From assembly GCA_910574475.1 (NCBI GenBank), contig CAJTAT010000009.1:84667-148666 (forward strand): DNA of 64,000 nucleotides. Direction: 5' to 3'. The stretch's first letter is position 1; every line of letters starts with the position of its first letter. The stretch is from Clostridia bacterium. Its GTDB lineage: Bacteria; Bacillota; Clostridia; Lachnospirales; Lachnospiraceae. The notes under the pieces are model-generated. The model made no database searches. It worked only from the letters and a program-made list of their open reading frames with translations, and was not told the DNA's origin. Both the position numbers and the translations under genes were made by a program. This document shows, piece after piece, positions 17,183 through 25,857 of the stretch.

Positions 17183-17904
17183 GATGTTCTTACCTCCCCG
17201 TTTTTCCGGTTGTCCTCTATTTTCACGATTTTACCATCTATAATATGAAAGATCCGATCTGCGAAGCTGGCCAAATGGTTGTCATGTGTTACCATTACCA
17301 GTGTCTGATTCTGCTCCCGCACAATCTTCTTCATCAGCTCCATGACCTCCGCCGAAGTGTTCGAGTCCAGATTACCCGTAGGCTCGTCTGCAAAGATAAT
17401 TTCTGGATCTACTACCAATGCCCTGGCCACACCTACACGCTGCTGCTGACCGCCAGACATCTCATTGGGTCTGTGAGTCTTGTGTTTGGGGAGACCTACC
17501 AGATCCAGCATCTTATCCGCCTTATCCATCCGCACTTTTTTCGACACCCCCCGGAAAGTCAGGGGTAACGCCACATTTTCCTTCGCGTTCATGGTTCCCA
17601 GCAAATTGAAGGACTGAAAGATAAATCCCACATGCTCCCTTCGAAACCGCACCAGTTGATTTTCATTCATCCGCTCCAAATGCTCGCCACCCACGATAAT
17701 CTCGCCCTTGGTAGGCTTCTCCAGGCCAGCCAGCATATTCAGCATGGTTGATTTCCCAGAGCCGGATGTACCCACAATGGAACAAAACTCTCCTTTATAA
17801 ATCTTTAAATTCACACCGTTTAGAGCTCTGACCTTGTTCTGCCCCACACGGTAAATTTTATACAGATTCTTTACCTGAATCACAGGCTCTCTTTCCTGTG
17901 CCAT
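17179..17904 (-). CDS. MacB/LolD-type ABC transporter ATP-binding protein
   Basis: A nucleotide-binding subunit of about 241 residues. It has Walker A GTSGSGKST, the Q-loop in GFIFQSFNLL, signature MSGGQQQRVGVARA, Walker B EIIFADEPTGNLDS and switch VMVTHDNHLA, all canonical. The ATG at 17904 with GAGGGGAATGAT upstream is preferred to the TTG at 17934. It is the first gene of a four-gene operon with the CARDB-like protein, permease and amidase, with four-base overlap to the next gene. Confidence 0.95.
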   Translation of the reverse strand: MAQEREPVIQVKNLYKIYRVGQNKVRALNGVNLKIYKGEFCSIVGTSGSGKSTMLNMLAGLEKPTKGEIIVGGEHLERMNENQLVRFRREHVGFIFQSFNLLGTMNAKENVALPLTFRGVSKKVRMDKADKMLDLVGLPKHKTHRPNEMSGGQQQRVGVARALVVDPEIIFADEPTGNLDSNTSAEVMELMKKIVREQNQTLVMVTHDNHLASFADRIFHIIDGKIVKIEDNRKNGEVRTS

Positions 17905-18114
17905 ATCATTCCCCTCTTGTTTCTGTGTTGTCAAAGTCTATTTTTAAAATAGCCTGTCTATCTATTTTGCCGACAAAACGGCAAATATACCATATGTAGT
18001 ATTATACCTTCCTAGTATAGCACAAGTTTTTTTTAAATACTACTTAAGAATTCCTTAAAATATGCCATTATATGTTATAATCCTATCATAAAGAAGCATC
18101 ATTTCTGCATCATA

Positions 18115-18159
18115 AAAAGGTGTGGAAAACTGGCCTTCAGCTATTTTTCCACACCTTTT
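18115..18159 (-). terminator. Terminator of glyA
   Basis: The AAAAGGTGTGGAAAA arm and its 15-base complement enclose a loop of about 15 bases. It lies 11 bases after the glyA stop on the minus strand; the T-rich arm supplies the tail. It could act in both directions. Confidence 0.75.
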
Positions 18160-18169
18160 ATTTTCAATT

Positions 18170-19411
18170 TCACATATCCAGGGGATATTTCTCTGTCAAG
18201 CTCTTTACCAGAGCTTTTGCTTTCTCTGTGGCAGCTTCACCTTCTTTGATCATCATAGCTACTGCCTCCGCTACCGTCTCCATATCTGCTTCCTTTAAGC
18301 CGCGGGCTGTCACTGCCGGTGTTCCGATCCGCACACCGCTTGTCACAAAAGCTGATTTGGGATCATTGGGAATGGTATTCTTGTTGGCTGTGATATTGGC
18401 TGCATCCAGAAGATGCTCCACATCCTTGCCAGTCAAATCGAACGGTGTCAAGTCTACCAGCATCAGATGATTATCTGTTCCGCCAGACACAATCTTAATT
18501 CCCCGATCCATCAATCCTTTGCAAAGAGCTTGAGCATTGTTCACAATTTGCTGCTGATATGCCTTGTACTCAGGTGTCAATGCCTCCGCAAAGCAGACAG
18601 CCTTTGCAGCAATCACATGCATCAGAGGGCCGCCCTGGATTCCCGGAAATACTGCTTTATTAAAATTGAACTTCTTAGCGGTCTCTGCGTCGGACATAAT
18701 CATACCGCCCCTTGGTCCCCGCAGGGTCTTATGAGTGGTCGTGGTCGTCACATGGGCATAAGGTATTGGGCTGGGATGAAGCCCTGCTGCCACAAGGCCT
18801 GCAATATGGGCAATATCCACCATCAAGTAAGCTCCCACTTCATCGGCAATCTCCCGGAAACGCTTAAAGTCAATCGTCCTGGCATAGGCGCTTGCCCCTG
18901 CGATAATAAGCTTTGGTTTACACTCCAAAGCCAAACGACGTATCTCCTCATAATCCAATACGCCATCGTCATTGACGCCATAGGGCACAACATGAAAATA
19001 TTTTCCAGAAAAATTAGCTGGGCTTCCGTGTGTCAAATGTCCGCCGTGGGCCAGATTCTGTCCCATAATCGTGTCTCCCGGCTCCAGCATGGCGAATTCC
19101 ACAGCCATATTTGCCTGTGCGCCAGAATGAGGCTGCACATTTACATACTCACAGCCAAAAATCTTCTTTGCCCGGGCAATGGCTAGGTCTTCCACCATGT
19201 CTACACATTCGCAGCCTCCGTAGTAACGTTTACCAGAATAACCTTCTGCATATTTATTTGTTAAAGGGCTTCCCATAGCTGCCATCACAGCTTTTGATAC
19301 CCAGTTTTCCGATGCAATTAATTCAATATGACTGTTCTGCCGTTCCATCTCTGCCTGAATAGCAGCAGCCACCTCACTGTCTACTGCTTTCACTTCCTCA
19401 AATGAATACAT
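18170..19411 (-). CDS. glyA: Serine hydroxymethyltransferase
   Basis: PLP enzyme converting serine and THF to glycine and methylene-THF, the one-carbon donor used by thymidylate synthase. The 413 residues have the SHMT signatures: [30 protein letters not shown], the PLP-lysine region [17 protein letters not shown], and [10 protein letters not shown]. The ATG at 19411 has AGGAGG upstream; a longer in-frame reading to 19468 would run into the promoter. Flanked by its own promoter and terminator. Confidence 0.97.
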   Translation of the reverse strand: MYSFEEVKAVDSEVAAAIQAEMERQNSHIELIASENWVSKAVMAAMGSPLTNKYAEGYSGKRYYGGCECVDMVEDLAIARAKKIFGCEYVNVQPHSGAQANMAVEFAMLEPGDTIMGQNLAHGGHLTHGSPANFSGKYFHVVPYGVNDDGVLDYEEIRRLALECKPKLIIAGASAYARTIDFKRFREIADEVGAYLMVDIAHIAGLVAAGLHPSPIPYAHVTTTTTHKTLRGPRGGMIMSDAETAKKFNFNKAVFPGIQGGPLMHVIAAKAVCFAEALTPEYKAYQQQIVNNAQALCKGLMDRGIKIVSGGTDNHLMLVDLTPFDLTGKDVEHLLDAANITANKNTIPNDPKSAFVTSGVRIGTPAVTARGLKEADMETVAEAVAMMIKEGEAATEKAKALVKSLTEKYPLDM

Positions 19412-19473
19412 GTTCGTTCCTCCTACATCTGTCTTTCTTTCACGTACATTTGTCTTTTTATCGCACATGGTTC

Positions 19474-19502
19474 ATTATATGCGAGACTATTTAAAAAAGC
19501 AA
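19474..19502 (-). promoter_or_regulatory. Promoter of glyA
   Basis: TTGCTT (complement of 19497-19502), 17-base spacer, TATAAT (complement of 19474-19479). Confidence 0.75.
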
Positions 19503-19626
19503 GTACTTTTTTGCAAGATTCATTATTTCCTGTTATACTGAAATTATGAATGGTTGACAAACAAATGGCCACATCCATCTAAATTACATTTCACTACATA
19601 TATACTTATACTTTGGAGGTATCAAC

Positions 19627-19917
19627 ATGAAATTTTTACCTATAATAATATGCTACCTAACTTTAATCAATCTCCTGGCCTTCCTCCTCATGGCTATAGA
19701 CAAATCCAAAGCACGCCACAGAAAATGGCGTATTGCCGAAAAAACTCTATTTCTCACCGCCATCCTGGGAGGAAGTATCGGATCCATCCTGGGCATGCAG
19801 CTATTTCGTCACAAGACAAAGCACACCTCCTTTGTCATCGGCATGCCCTGTATACTCATTTGCCAAATCCTTCTGGTTTTACTGTTTCTTCACTTTACAA
19901 ATTCCGCACTATATTAA
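19627..19917 (+). CDS. DUF1294-family small membrane protein
   Basis: A 96-residue protein with two or three hydrophobic helices (about 5-24, 42-58 and 70-90) around a basic loop (DKSKARHRKWRIAEKTL). The motif DKxxAxxxxWRIxExTL and GSxGSxxGMxxFRHKTKHxSF are characteristic of DUF1294. Function unknown; some relatives are fused to cold-shock domains. TTTGGAGG precedes the ATG. The 3' end overlaps the convergent TSUP gene by 23 bases. Confidence 0.88.
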   Translation: MKFLPIIICYLTLINLLAFLLMAIDKSKARHRKWRIAEKTLFLTAILGGSIGSILGMQLFRHKTKHTSFVIGMPCILICQILLVLLFLHFTNSALY

Positions 19918-20677
19918 AAGCAGTCATTCCAAGAACCCCTATCTGAACCATATTAAATGCCCATTCCACCTTTTTTTCCGAAAGTTTTTTATTACATACA
20001 GCTCCAAGATACCCTCCAAGTACAGCTCCGATTACCATAACTGGCGCCATACTAAGATCAAGCTTTCCAAAATCTGATGCCACTGCCATGGTAAGGAGCT
20101 TGGATATTTGCGCAAACAGAATGGTAATCAAAGAACACACTGCTGCAGTTTTTGTAGACATCGAATATAAATATATCAGTAAAGCCACATTAATAGGGCC
20201 GCCTCCTATCCCAAGGAAGGAGGAACAGAGCCCCAAAAAGCAGCCGACTAAGAGAGAGACGGGCGCCCCTGACAGATTCTTCCCTGGAATTTCTTCTTTT
20301 TTTCTCATGTAAAGGTACACAAGAAAAATCAAAATTCCCAAGACCACATTTTGAATCACTAATACCTGCTTTTGAACATGAAAGGCTATCACTACTGCCT
20401 TCAAAATCTTCTGTCCCCAAAATCCTCCAAGTACGGATCCGATAGCCAGTGGAACTCCCTGAGCAAAGGGAATTTCTGTTTTGGCAACTATTTGCTTTCC
20501 TATAGAAACAAGTGTCATGAAAAATACAGTGATTGCTGAAAGCCCTCCTATGGTCTCCACATCAAAATCATGGAGCACGTCCAGCAGGGGCTTTATGATG
20601 ACGCCGCCGCCCATGCCGGTCATAGAACCGATTGTCGTCGCGCCAAAAGCAATGAAAAAATAAAGTAAATACCACAT
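19895..20677 (-). CDS. TauE/SafE (TSUP) family membrane exporter
   Basis: A 260-residue polytopic protein with about eight hydrophobic segments. The two halves show the TSUP repeat signature: GMGGGVIIKPLLD in the first half and SFLGIGGGPINVALL in the second. TSUP members export sulfite, sulfoacetate or other small organic anions. It is divergent from the sulfatase-maturase gene and about 8 kb from the sulfatase, so export of sulfite or sulfate from sulfate-ester use is an attractive but unproven role. AAAGGAG precedes the ATG. Confidence 0.85.
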   Translation of the reverse strand: MWYLLYFFIAFGATTIGSMTGMGGGVIIKPLLDVLHDFDVETIGGLSAITVFFMTLVSIGKQIVAKTEIPFAQGVPLAIGSVLGGFWGQKILKAVVIAFHVQKQVLVIQNVVLGILIFLVYLYMRKKEEIPGKNLSGAPVSLLVGCFLGLCSSFLGIGGGPINVALLIYLYSMSTKTAAVCSLITILFAQISKLLTMAVASDFGKLDLSMAPVMVIGAVLGGYLGAVCNKKLSEKKVEWAFNMVQIGVLGMTAFNIVRNL

Positions 20678-20744
20678 ACAGAGATTTCTCCTTTTCTAAG
20701 TCTTTATAGTACCGCCACAGTCCTTTCCTTTCTCTGGGTTTCCT

Positions 20745-20752
20745 GTTATAAT
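20745..20752 (+). promoter_or_regulatory. Extended -10 promoter of the sulfatase maturase gene
   Basis: TGTTATAAT includes TATAAT at 20747-20752 with a TGn extension; no clear -35 is present. It lies about 50 bases before the start codon. Confidence 0.5.
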
Positions 20753-20800
20753 GATTTCAATAGCTTCTATGATAAAAAACATTGTAAGGAGGGAACTGAT

Positions 20801-21901
20801 TTGAAACGGCTTTCGCTCATGTTGAAACCTGCCTCTTCTTTGTGCAACATGCGCTGTCAATATTGTTTTTATTGTGATGTAAGTAGTCTGCGGGATCAGT
20901 CTGACTTTGGCATTATGACACCGGAAACGCGCAGGCTCATACTGGAGCATACTTTTTCCCAGTTAGCTCCAAAGGATTCCATTACGATTGCATTTCAAGG
21001 GGGAGAGCCTACCCTGGCTGGACTTGACTGGTTTGAACAGTTCACCGAGGAGGTTTCCCACCTGGCACAGCCTGGAATTCAAATCTCCTATGCCCTGCAG
21101 ACGAATGGGACTTTGCTGGACGATGGGTGGCTTCGGTTTTTGAAAAAATATAGTTTTCTGGTGGGTCTGTCCCTGGACGGTCCCAGAGAATTTCATGATG
21201 CCAACCGTCTGGATACAGCCGGCAAGGGTACCTTCCACAGAATTATGACTGTGAAGGAAAATCTGGACCGTTTCCAGGTTCCCTACAATGTCCTGATGGT
21301 ACTGACGAATTCTATGGCCCGCCATCCCCAGCAGGTGTGGAATTTTCTTGTTAAACAAAAGATTGCCTATGTTCAGTTTGTTCCCTGCCTCGCTCCTCTT
21401 GAATCTGAGAAGACGCCATTTGCTCTGACCCCAAAGCGATATGCTGACTTTTACACCCAGCTTTTTGATCTCTGGTATCCGCAAGTTTGTCAGGGGCGCT
21501 TCCGAAGTGTGAAGCTCTTTGACGATCTCCTGAATCTTCTTGCTCTCGGAGAGGAGAGCGCCTGTGGGATTACGGGAAAATGCCGCGGCCAACTGATCGT
21601 GGAAGCAGACGGAAGTGTCTATCCCTGTGATTTCTATGCCCTGGATGAGTGGCGTCTTGGAAATCTCCGGGAAAATACCATTCGTGAAGTATATGAAGCG
21701 CCTCAAATGTCCCTTTTTTGTTCACGACCCAGAGAACTTCCCGAAGAATGTAAGTCCTGTCCTTATAACTCTGTCTGCGGCTGTGGCTGTCCCCGGATGT
21801 TCCGTGAGGTATTCCACTCGCCTCAGGACGGTTTCTGTGGACACCGTGCTTTTCTGGATTCTGCCATTACACGCTTACAAGGCCTTACCCGGCTTCTGTA
21901 A
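20801..21901 (+). CDS. Anaerobic sulfatase-maturating enzyme (radical SAM/SPASM)
   Basis: Converts the active-site Cys or Ser of type I sulfatases to formylglycine without oxygen. The 366-residue protein has the radical SAM motif with C15, C19 and C22 (SSLCNMRCQYCFYCD) and C-terminal SPASM cysteines (ADGSVYPCDFY, ECKSCPYNSVCGCGCPR) for two auxiliary [4Fe-4S] clusters, plus the anSME-typical MLKPASSLCN start. The start is TTG, with AAGGAGGG seven bases upstream. It converges on the operon whose first gene is a cytoplasmic Cys-type sulfatase, its obvious client. Confidence 0.95.
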   Translation: MKRLSLMLKPASSLCNMRCQYCFYCDVSSLRDQSDFGIMTPETRRLILEHTFSQLAPKDSITIAFQGGEPTLAGLDWFEQFTEEVSHLAQPGIQISYALQTNGTLLDDGWLRFLKKYSFLVGLSLDGPREFHDANRLDTAGKGTFHRIMTVKENLDRFQVPYNVLMVLTNSMARHPQQVWNFLVKQKIAYVQFVPCLAPLESEKTPFALTPKRYADFYTQLFDLWYPQVCQGRFRSVKLFDDLLNLLALGEESACGITGKCRGQLIVEADGSVYPCDFYALDEWRLGNLRENTIREVYEAPQMSLFCSRPRELPEECKSCPYNSVCGCGCPRMFREVFHSPQDGFCGHRAFLDSAITRLQGLTRLL

Positions 21902-21914
21902 CCCATATGTGCAT

Positions 21915-21942
21915 AAAAAGGGCTGCCATAAATCTGCAGCCC
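21915..21942 (-). terminator. Terminator of the sulfatase/ABC operon
   Basis: GGGCTGC/GCAGCCC stem (21920-21926 and 21936-21942) followed on the minus strand by TTTTTAT. It lies 21 bases after the last gene of the operon, between it and the convergent maturase gene. Confidence 0.8.
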
Positions 21943-21962
21943 CTTCCCTGTATTCGGAAAAT

Positions 21963-23318
21963 TTATGTATCCATTTCTTTCATAATCTCTTCTGTCAGCT
22001 CCTGTAAAAGCCCCAGATCCCACAGCATCTGCAGAATCGTATATCTGGCCCGTACCTCCTTGCAGTAGAGCAGTGTATCTTTTAAAAGCTGCCTGTCCAC
22101 ACCAATCTGCGAGGGACAGCAGGGGGCAGAAAGTTCTTCCATCAGCTTCGTAACTGTCTGGGAGGGTGGCAAACTTTCCAACAGTAACACCACTTTTTTC
22201 CAATTCTCTTCCAGCTTATTAATTCGTTTCAGGCGGCCTCCTGTCTCATTTTTCCCGGCATCCTGTTCCAGTTCAATTACACCTTGGGCTGCCGGACCGT
22301 ATGCCCTTCTGATCTCTTGGCTCCACTGTGCAAAATCATACTGTTCGGCTTCTCTGCGGGCTCTGTCAAAATCTATCTTATCCCGCTTTCTCAAGGCTTC
22401 TGTAAGCTTCAGGATTAGAATGGTTCCCACTCCCACCTGATGGCCGTGAGGTGCAGGGCATCTACCTTGCTGCTCAAAAATCATTTCCCAGTAATGAGAA
22501 ATATGATGCTCGCAGCCAGAGGCGGGCCTGGAATTGCCCACCATGCTCATAGCCACGCCTGTGAACACAAGACCTTCCATAATATCACCCAGAACCTGAG
22601 GATCCCGCTCTTTAACGCTTCCTGCATTGTCCAGTACTTTCCTGGCACAAGTACTCACCATTTCCGTAATTGTCTCACAGTAGTATTCTCCATTGATAAG
22701 CCTGGACAGCTTCCAGTCACACAGACAGGTGAATTTTCCAATCAGATCTCCAAGTCCTGCAGAGATCATAGAATAGGGAGCTCCTTTTAAAATCTCTGTA
22801 TCTCCCACAATCAACTGAGGGGTTCGCACCTCAAAGGTTGTTTTAAGATGATTGACTGTGAGAGCGGAAATACTGGAGGCAAAGCCATCCATAGGAGCCG
22901 CAGTGGCCACAATGCAGTAGGGAAGCTGTAATTTAAAGCTAAAATAGCGGCACATATCATTAATAGATCCAGTTCCTACACCAACTACCACATCACAGTC
23001 TGAATTTTCATGAATCAGGAGTTCTCCAAGCGTGGACTCATCGTAAGATAGATGACTGATTACATGCATGTGTACCTCCAGGCCAGAGGACGTCAAAAGA
23101 TCTCTCACCTTCTCCCCCGCAATTGAAACTGTCACATTGTCACAGATGAGATAGATCTTTTTATATTGATTTTTCTTCAGCCATTCTGGCATCCGATCCA
23201 GCGCATCTTTGCTGATAAAAGCTGCTTTCAGAGCCGCCTTATGCATCTGTCCGCAGGAGCAGGAAAATGTCTGATTCAGACATTTGTCTAAAGTCAGTGT
23301 ACTACTTAATTCTTGCAT
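21963..23318 (-). CDS. sn-Glycerol-1-phosphate dehydrogenase-like (AraM/EgsA family) protein
   Basis: A 451-residue member of the iron-ADH-like superfamily. The glycine-rich turn VVGVGTGSINDMCRY, the SYDESTLGEL and ATAAPMDGFASS segments, and histidines in EHHISHYWE and PAPHGHQVGVG (metal ligands) match the AraM/glycerol-1-phosphate dehydrogenase group, which interconverts DHAP and sn-glycerol-1-phosphate. The C-terminal 100 residues are helical. The ATG at 23318 follows GGAGG that lies inside the upstream kinase gene; the genes overlap by 13 bases. As last gene of the sulfatase operon its true substrate may be a different phosphorylated polyol. Confidence 0.85.
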   Translation of the reverse strand: MQELSSTLTLDKCLNQTFSCSCGQMHKAALKAAFISKDALDRMPEWLKKNQYKKIYLICDNVTVSIAGEKVRDLLTSSGLEVHMHVISHLSYDESTLGELLIHENSDCDVVVGVGTGSINDMCRYFSFKLQLPYCIVATAAPMDGFASSISALTVNHLKTTFEVRTPQLIVGDTEILKGAPYSMISAGLGDLIGKFTCLCDWKLSRLINGEYYCETITEMVSTCARKVLDNAGSVKERDPQVLGDIMEGLVFTGVAMSMVGNSRPASGCEHHISHYWEMIFEQQGRCPAPHGHQVGVGTILILKLTEALRKRDKIDFDRARREAEQYDFAQWSQEIRRAYGPAAQGVIELEQDAGKNETGGRLKRINKLEENWKKVVLLLESLPPSQTVTKLMEELSAPCCPSQIGVDRQLLKDTLLYCKEVRARYTILQMLWDLGLLQELTEEIMKEMDT

Positions 23319-24301
23319 TTTGAAACCTCCGTCTCTCCTTCTGTCTTTCTGTGAAGGCAGGGTACCTTTGCCAACCGGGCATAATCCTCCATAAAGCATC
23401 CCCGCAATTTATCTGAGGCCAGGATACCGCAATCCCAGAGCGCCTCCACACATCCGCCGTACACAGGCGGTGTATCTCCATAAATCATATGAGCTTGAGG
23501 AGAAGCCTTTCTCTGAATCGCTTCCACATAGTTGGGATACGCCTTCAGGATTCCCCCATTCATAACGACTGTAAAATCACTCTCAAAATATCTGGCGGCA
23601 GCAATGGTCAAATCTGCCAGGCTCTGGGCCCCTTTGTCCAGAAGTTCCATGCAGATTTCATCACCTGTACTGGCTCCTTCGAATACTACATGGGCTAAAG
23701 AGGCGATAAAGCTTCTTCCTCCCCTGTATATATCTTGAAATGCACTGTACAGATCTTTTCCCAATGCTTCGGCCATGGAGTCCGCCAGAACCGTATAGGC
23801 TCCCCGGCCGTCCAGGTAACGGTAGGCTGCCTTTAATCCATCCCGCGCCAGCTCAAATCCACTTCCACCTGTATCGATCAGGTATCCCAATCCGCCCACA
23901 TCTCTGTGAGGCTTTCCCTCTCTTCGGATGAACAGTGAGGATCCTGTGCCGCAGACCATTCCACAGCCATCCACATGACCTAAAGCGCCAGAAATCATAC
24001 TGAATCCATCCGCCTCAGCGCGTATCTTCCCCAGGGAAAATCGCTTGGACAGGCAGGTTTTTAGATCTACCTGAATCCTGTTCAATCCGGCAATCCCCGC
24101 ATACAGCCCTGCCACTGGCCCTGGGGTCTTCTCTATTAACTCCTCTACCACAGCGCAGACATGGGAGTAAGTATCCTCTGTCCCGTAATCCATAGGATTA
24201 CATCCCCGTCTGACCGTATATTGTAAAATATGTCCGTTCTCATCGATCAGGACGGATTCTGTCTTCGTACCTCCGCCGTCTATGGCAATATAGTATTTCA
24301 T
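23306..24301 (-). CDS. BadF/BadG/BcrA/BcrD-type sugar kinase (N-acetylglucosamine kinase-like)
   Basis: A 331-residue ASKHA-fold kinase. Phosphate-1 motif AIDGGGTKTESVLID, phosphate-2 region GMVCGTGSSLF and DTGGSGFELARDGL match the branch that includes eukaryotic and bacterial GlcNAc kinases. GGAG lies upstream of the ATG. It lies between the transporter ATPases and the dehydrogenase in the sulfatase operon. Phosphorylation of an amino sugar or polyol released by desulfation is the simplest reading; activation of a benzoyl-CoA reductase is unlikely because no such genes are present. Confidence 0.85.
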   Translation of the reverse strand: MKYYIAIDGGGTKTESVLIDENGHILQYTVRRGCNPMDYGTEDTYSHVCAVVEELIEKTPGPVAGLYAGIAGLNRIQVDLKTCLSKRFSLGKIRAEADGFSMISGALGHVDGCGMVCGTGSSLFIRREGKPHRDVGGLGYLIDTGGSGFELARDGLKAAYRYLDGRGAYTVLADSMAEALGKDLYSAFQDIYRGGRSFIASLAHVVFEGASTGDEICMELLDKGAQSLADLTIAAARYFESDFTVVMNGGILKAYPNYVEAIQRKASPQAHMIYGDTPPVYGGCVEALWDCGILASDKLRGCFMEDYARLAKVPCLHRKTEGETEVSKCKN

Positions 24302-24330
24302 TGATGCACTACTCCTTTACTTCAAGCCCT

Positions 24331-25074
24331 TTACCACCACTTAATCTTAGCTTCCACATAAGTTCGATACTCGATAAATTTGGAAGATGTAATATCCCGG
24401 GGCCTTGGCAGATCAAGCTCCAGACTTTCCTTCACGCTTGCAGGCTTCTGGGACAAAATCAGCACCCGATCCGCAAGATAGCAGGCCTCCTCCACATTGT
24501 GGGTGATAAATACAATCGTACTCCCAAGCTCCTTCCAGAGGCGGATCACCTCGTCCTCCAGGTAGAATCTCGTTTTGATATCCATCTGCCCGTAGGGCTC
24601 ATCCATCAAAAGCAAATCTGGCTTCAGGGCAAATGCACGTCCAATCACAACCTTCTGTTCTGTGCTGGTAGATAGCTCATGAGGATAGGAATTGCGGTAG
24701 CGCACCAGTCCCATAAGGGACAAAATTTCCTCCGTTTTTTGGGAAATCTCTTCCTCAGGCCAATTTTTAAGTTCCATTCCAAACCGAATATTTTTCTCTA
24801 CTGTCAGCCATGGCATGGCCGACGGTTCCTGAAATACAAATGACAAGTTATGCTTTCTGGGATCCGCAGGCTCGCCGTCAATCAAAATTTCCCCAGATGT
24901 GGGCGGTATCAGGCAGGTCAATGTATTCAAAAAAGTTGTCTTCCCACAGCCAGTGGGGCCTACCACACATACAAACTCCCCACTTTTAATATCGAAAGTA
25001 CAGTTTTTTAGCACCTCCAAATCCCCATAATTCTTGCAGAGGTTTTTAACCTCTACCTTTTTCTGTTCACTCAT
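24331..25074 (-). CDS. SsuB/TauB-like ABC ATPase with degenerate signature motif (NBD1)
   Basis: A 247-residue importer ATPase of the nitrate/sulfonate/taurine group. Walker A GPTGCGKT (39-46), Q82, Walker B LLLMDEP and the switch histidine H192 in FITHNVEE are canonical. The ABC signature, normally LSGGQ, reads LSTST (134-138), confirmed from the DNA. It therefore has a good nucleotide-binding half-site but a poor signature for its partner. The partner gene just upstream shows the complementary defects. GGGGGG precedes the ATG. Confidence 0.93.
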   Translation of the reverse strand: MSEQKKVEVKNLCKNYGDLEVLKNCTFDIKSGEFVCVVGPTGCGKTTFLNTLTCLIPPTSGEILIDGEPADPRKHNLSFVFQEPSAMPWLTVEKNIRFGMELKNWPEEEISQKTEEILSLMGLVRYRNSYPHELSTSTEQKVVIGRAFALKPDLLLMDEPYGQMDIKTRFYLEDEVIRLWKELGSTIVFITHNVEEACYLADRVLILSQKPASVKESLELDLPRPRDITSSKFIEYRTYVEAKIKWW

Positions 25075-25086
25075 GTCAAATCCCCC

Positions 25087-25857
25087 CTATTCCAAGGCCA
25101 GCTCTTCGTTGTCAGAAATCTCTGTTCGAATCCGCAAAAATTCAGGATCCACATAATTTCTGGGTCGGGACAGACAGCTCAGATCATATTCCTTTTTCAC
25201 ACGGGCCGGACGTTCCGTAAACTGTATAATCCGGTCTCCCAGATATACTGCCTCCTCGATATTATTCGTCACGAAGATGACCGTTCTCGTCTCCTGAGAC
25301 CAGATCTTGAGAATCTCCTCCTGCATGGAATACCGGGTCTGTGCGTCCAGAGCGCCGAAGGGCTCATCCATGAGCAGAATTTCAGGGTTTGCCGCATAAG
25401 CCCTTGCAATTCCCACCCTCTGCTTCATACCTCCCGACAGAGCTTTGGGATAGGAATTTTCAAAACCTTTAAGCCCCACCAGTTCCAGATACTTTTGTGC
25501 TACTTTTCGCCGTTCCTCTTTGGGAACCCCTTTATATTTCAAACCAATCTCTACATTTTCCATGGCTGTCTTCCACTCATACAGGCCAGTCCTTTGAAAC
25601 ACAAAAGCAATGGATGAGTTTGTCCCCGTAATTGGCTTTCCATCTAAAGTGATAGTACCTGAGGTGGCGTTTACCAGACCTGCAATAATGTTCAGCAGTA
25701 CCGTTTTCCCGCATTGTCCGGGACCAAGAAGCACGAGAAATTCATTCTTTCTTACATTGAGGGACACATCCTCAATGGCATCCATATCGCCTCTCGATGA
25801 GAAAAATGTCTTTGAAATGTGTGATGCTTCCAGTATTACTTTCTTCTCCACGGACAC
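25087..25857 (-). CDS. SsuB/TauB-like ABC ATPase with degenerate Walker A and H-loop (NBD2)
   Basis: A 256-residue ATPase paralogous to its downstream neighbour. The signature LSGGM (140-144), Q88 and Walker B LLMDEPFGALD are canonical. Walker A reads GPGQCGKT (45-52), with Gln where the fourth position is normally Gly, and the switch histidine is replaced by N198 in FVTNNIEEA. Both changes are seen in the DNA. Together with NBD1 they predict one canonical and one degenerate ATP site. The start is GTG, preceded by GAGAGGGGG, overlapping the end of the permease gene. Confidence 0.93.
   Translation of the reverse strand: MSVEKKVILEASHISKTFFSSRGDMDAIEDVSLNVRKNEFLVLLGPGQCGKTVLLNIIAGLVNATSGTITLDGKPITGTNSSIAFVFQRTGLYEWKTAMENVEIGLKYKGVPKEERRKVAQKYLELVGLKGFENSYPKALSGGMKQRVGIARAYAANPEILLMDEPFGALDAQTRYSMQEEILKIWSQETRTVIFVTNNIEEAVYLGDRIIQFTERPARVKKEYDLSCLSRPRNYVDPEFLRIRTEISDNEELALE

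Noticed and set aside
18413..19186. 257-codon open frame antisense to glyA
   Set aside because: It lies wholly inside glyA, lacks a ribosome binding site and has no recognisable motif; glyA is certain.
20963..21706. 247-codon open frame antisense to the sulfatase maturase
   Set aside because: A frame shadow of a clear radical SAM gene, without start signals or motifs.
23306..24301. Benzoyl-CoA or hydroxyacyl-CoA dehydratase activator
   Set aside because: The BadF family includes such activators, but no dehydratase or reductase subunits are nearby, and the sugar-kinase reading fits the operon.
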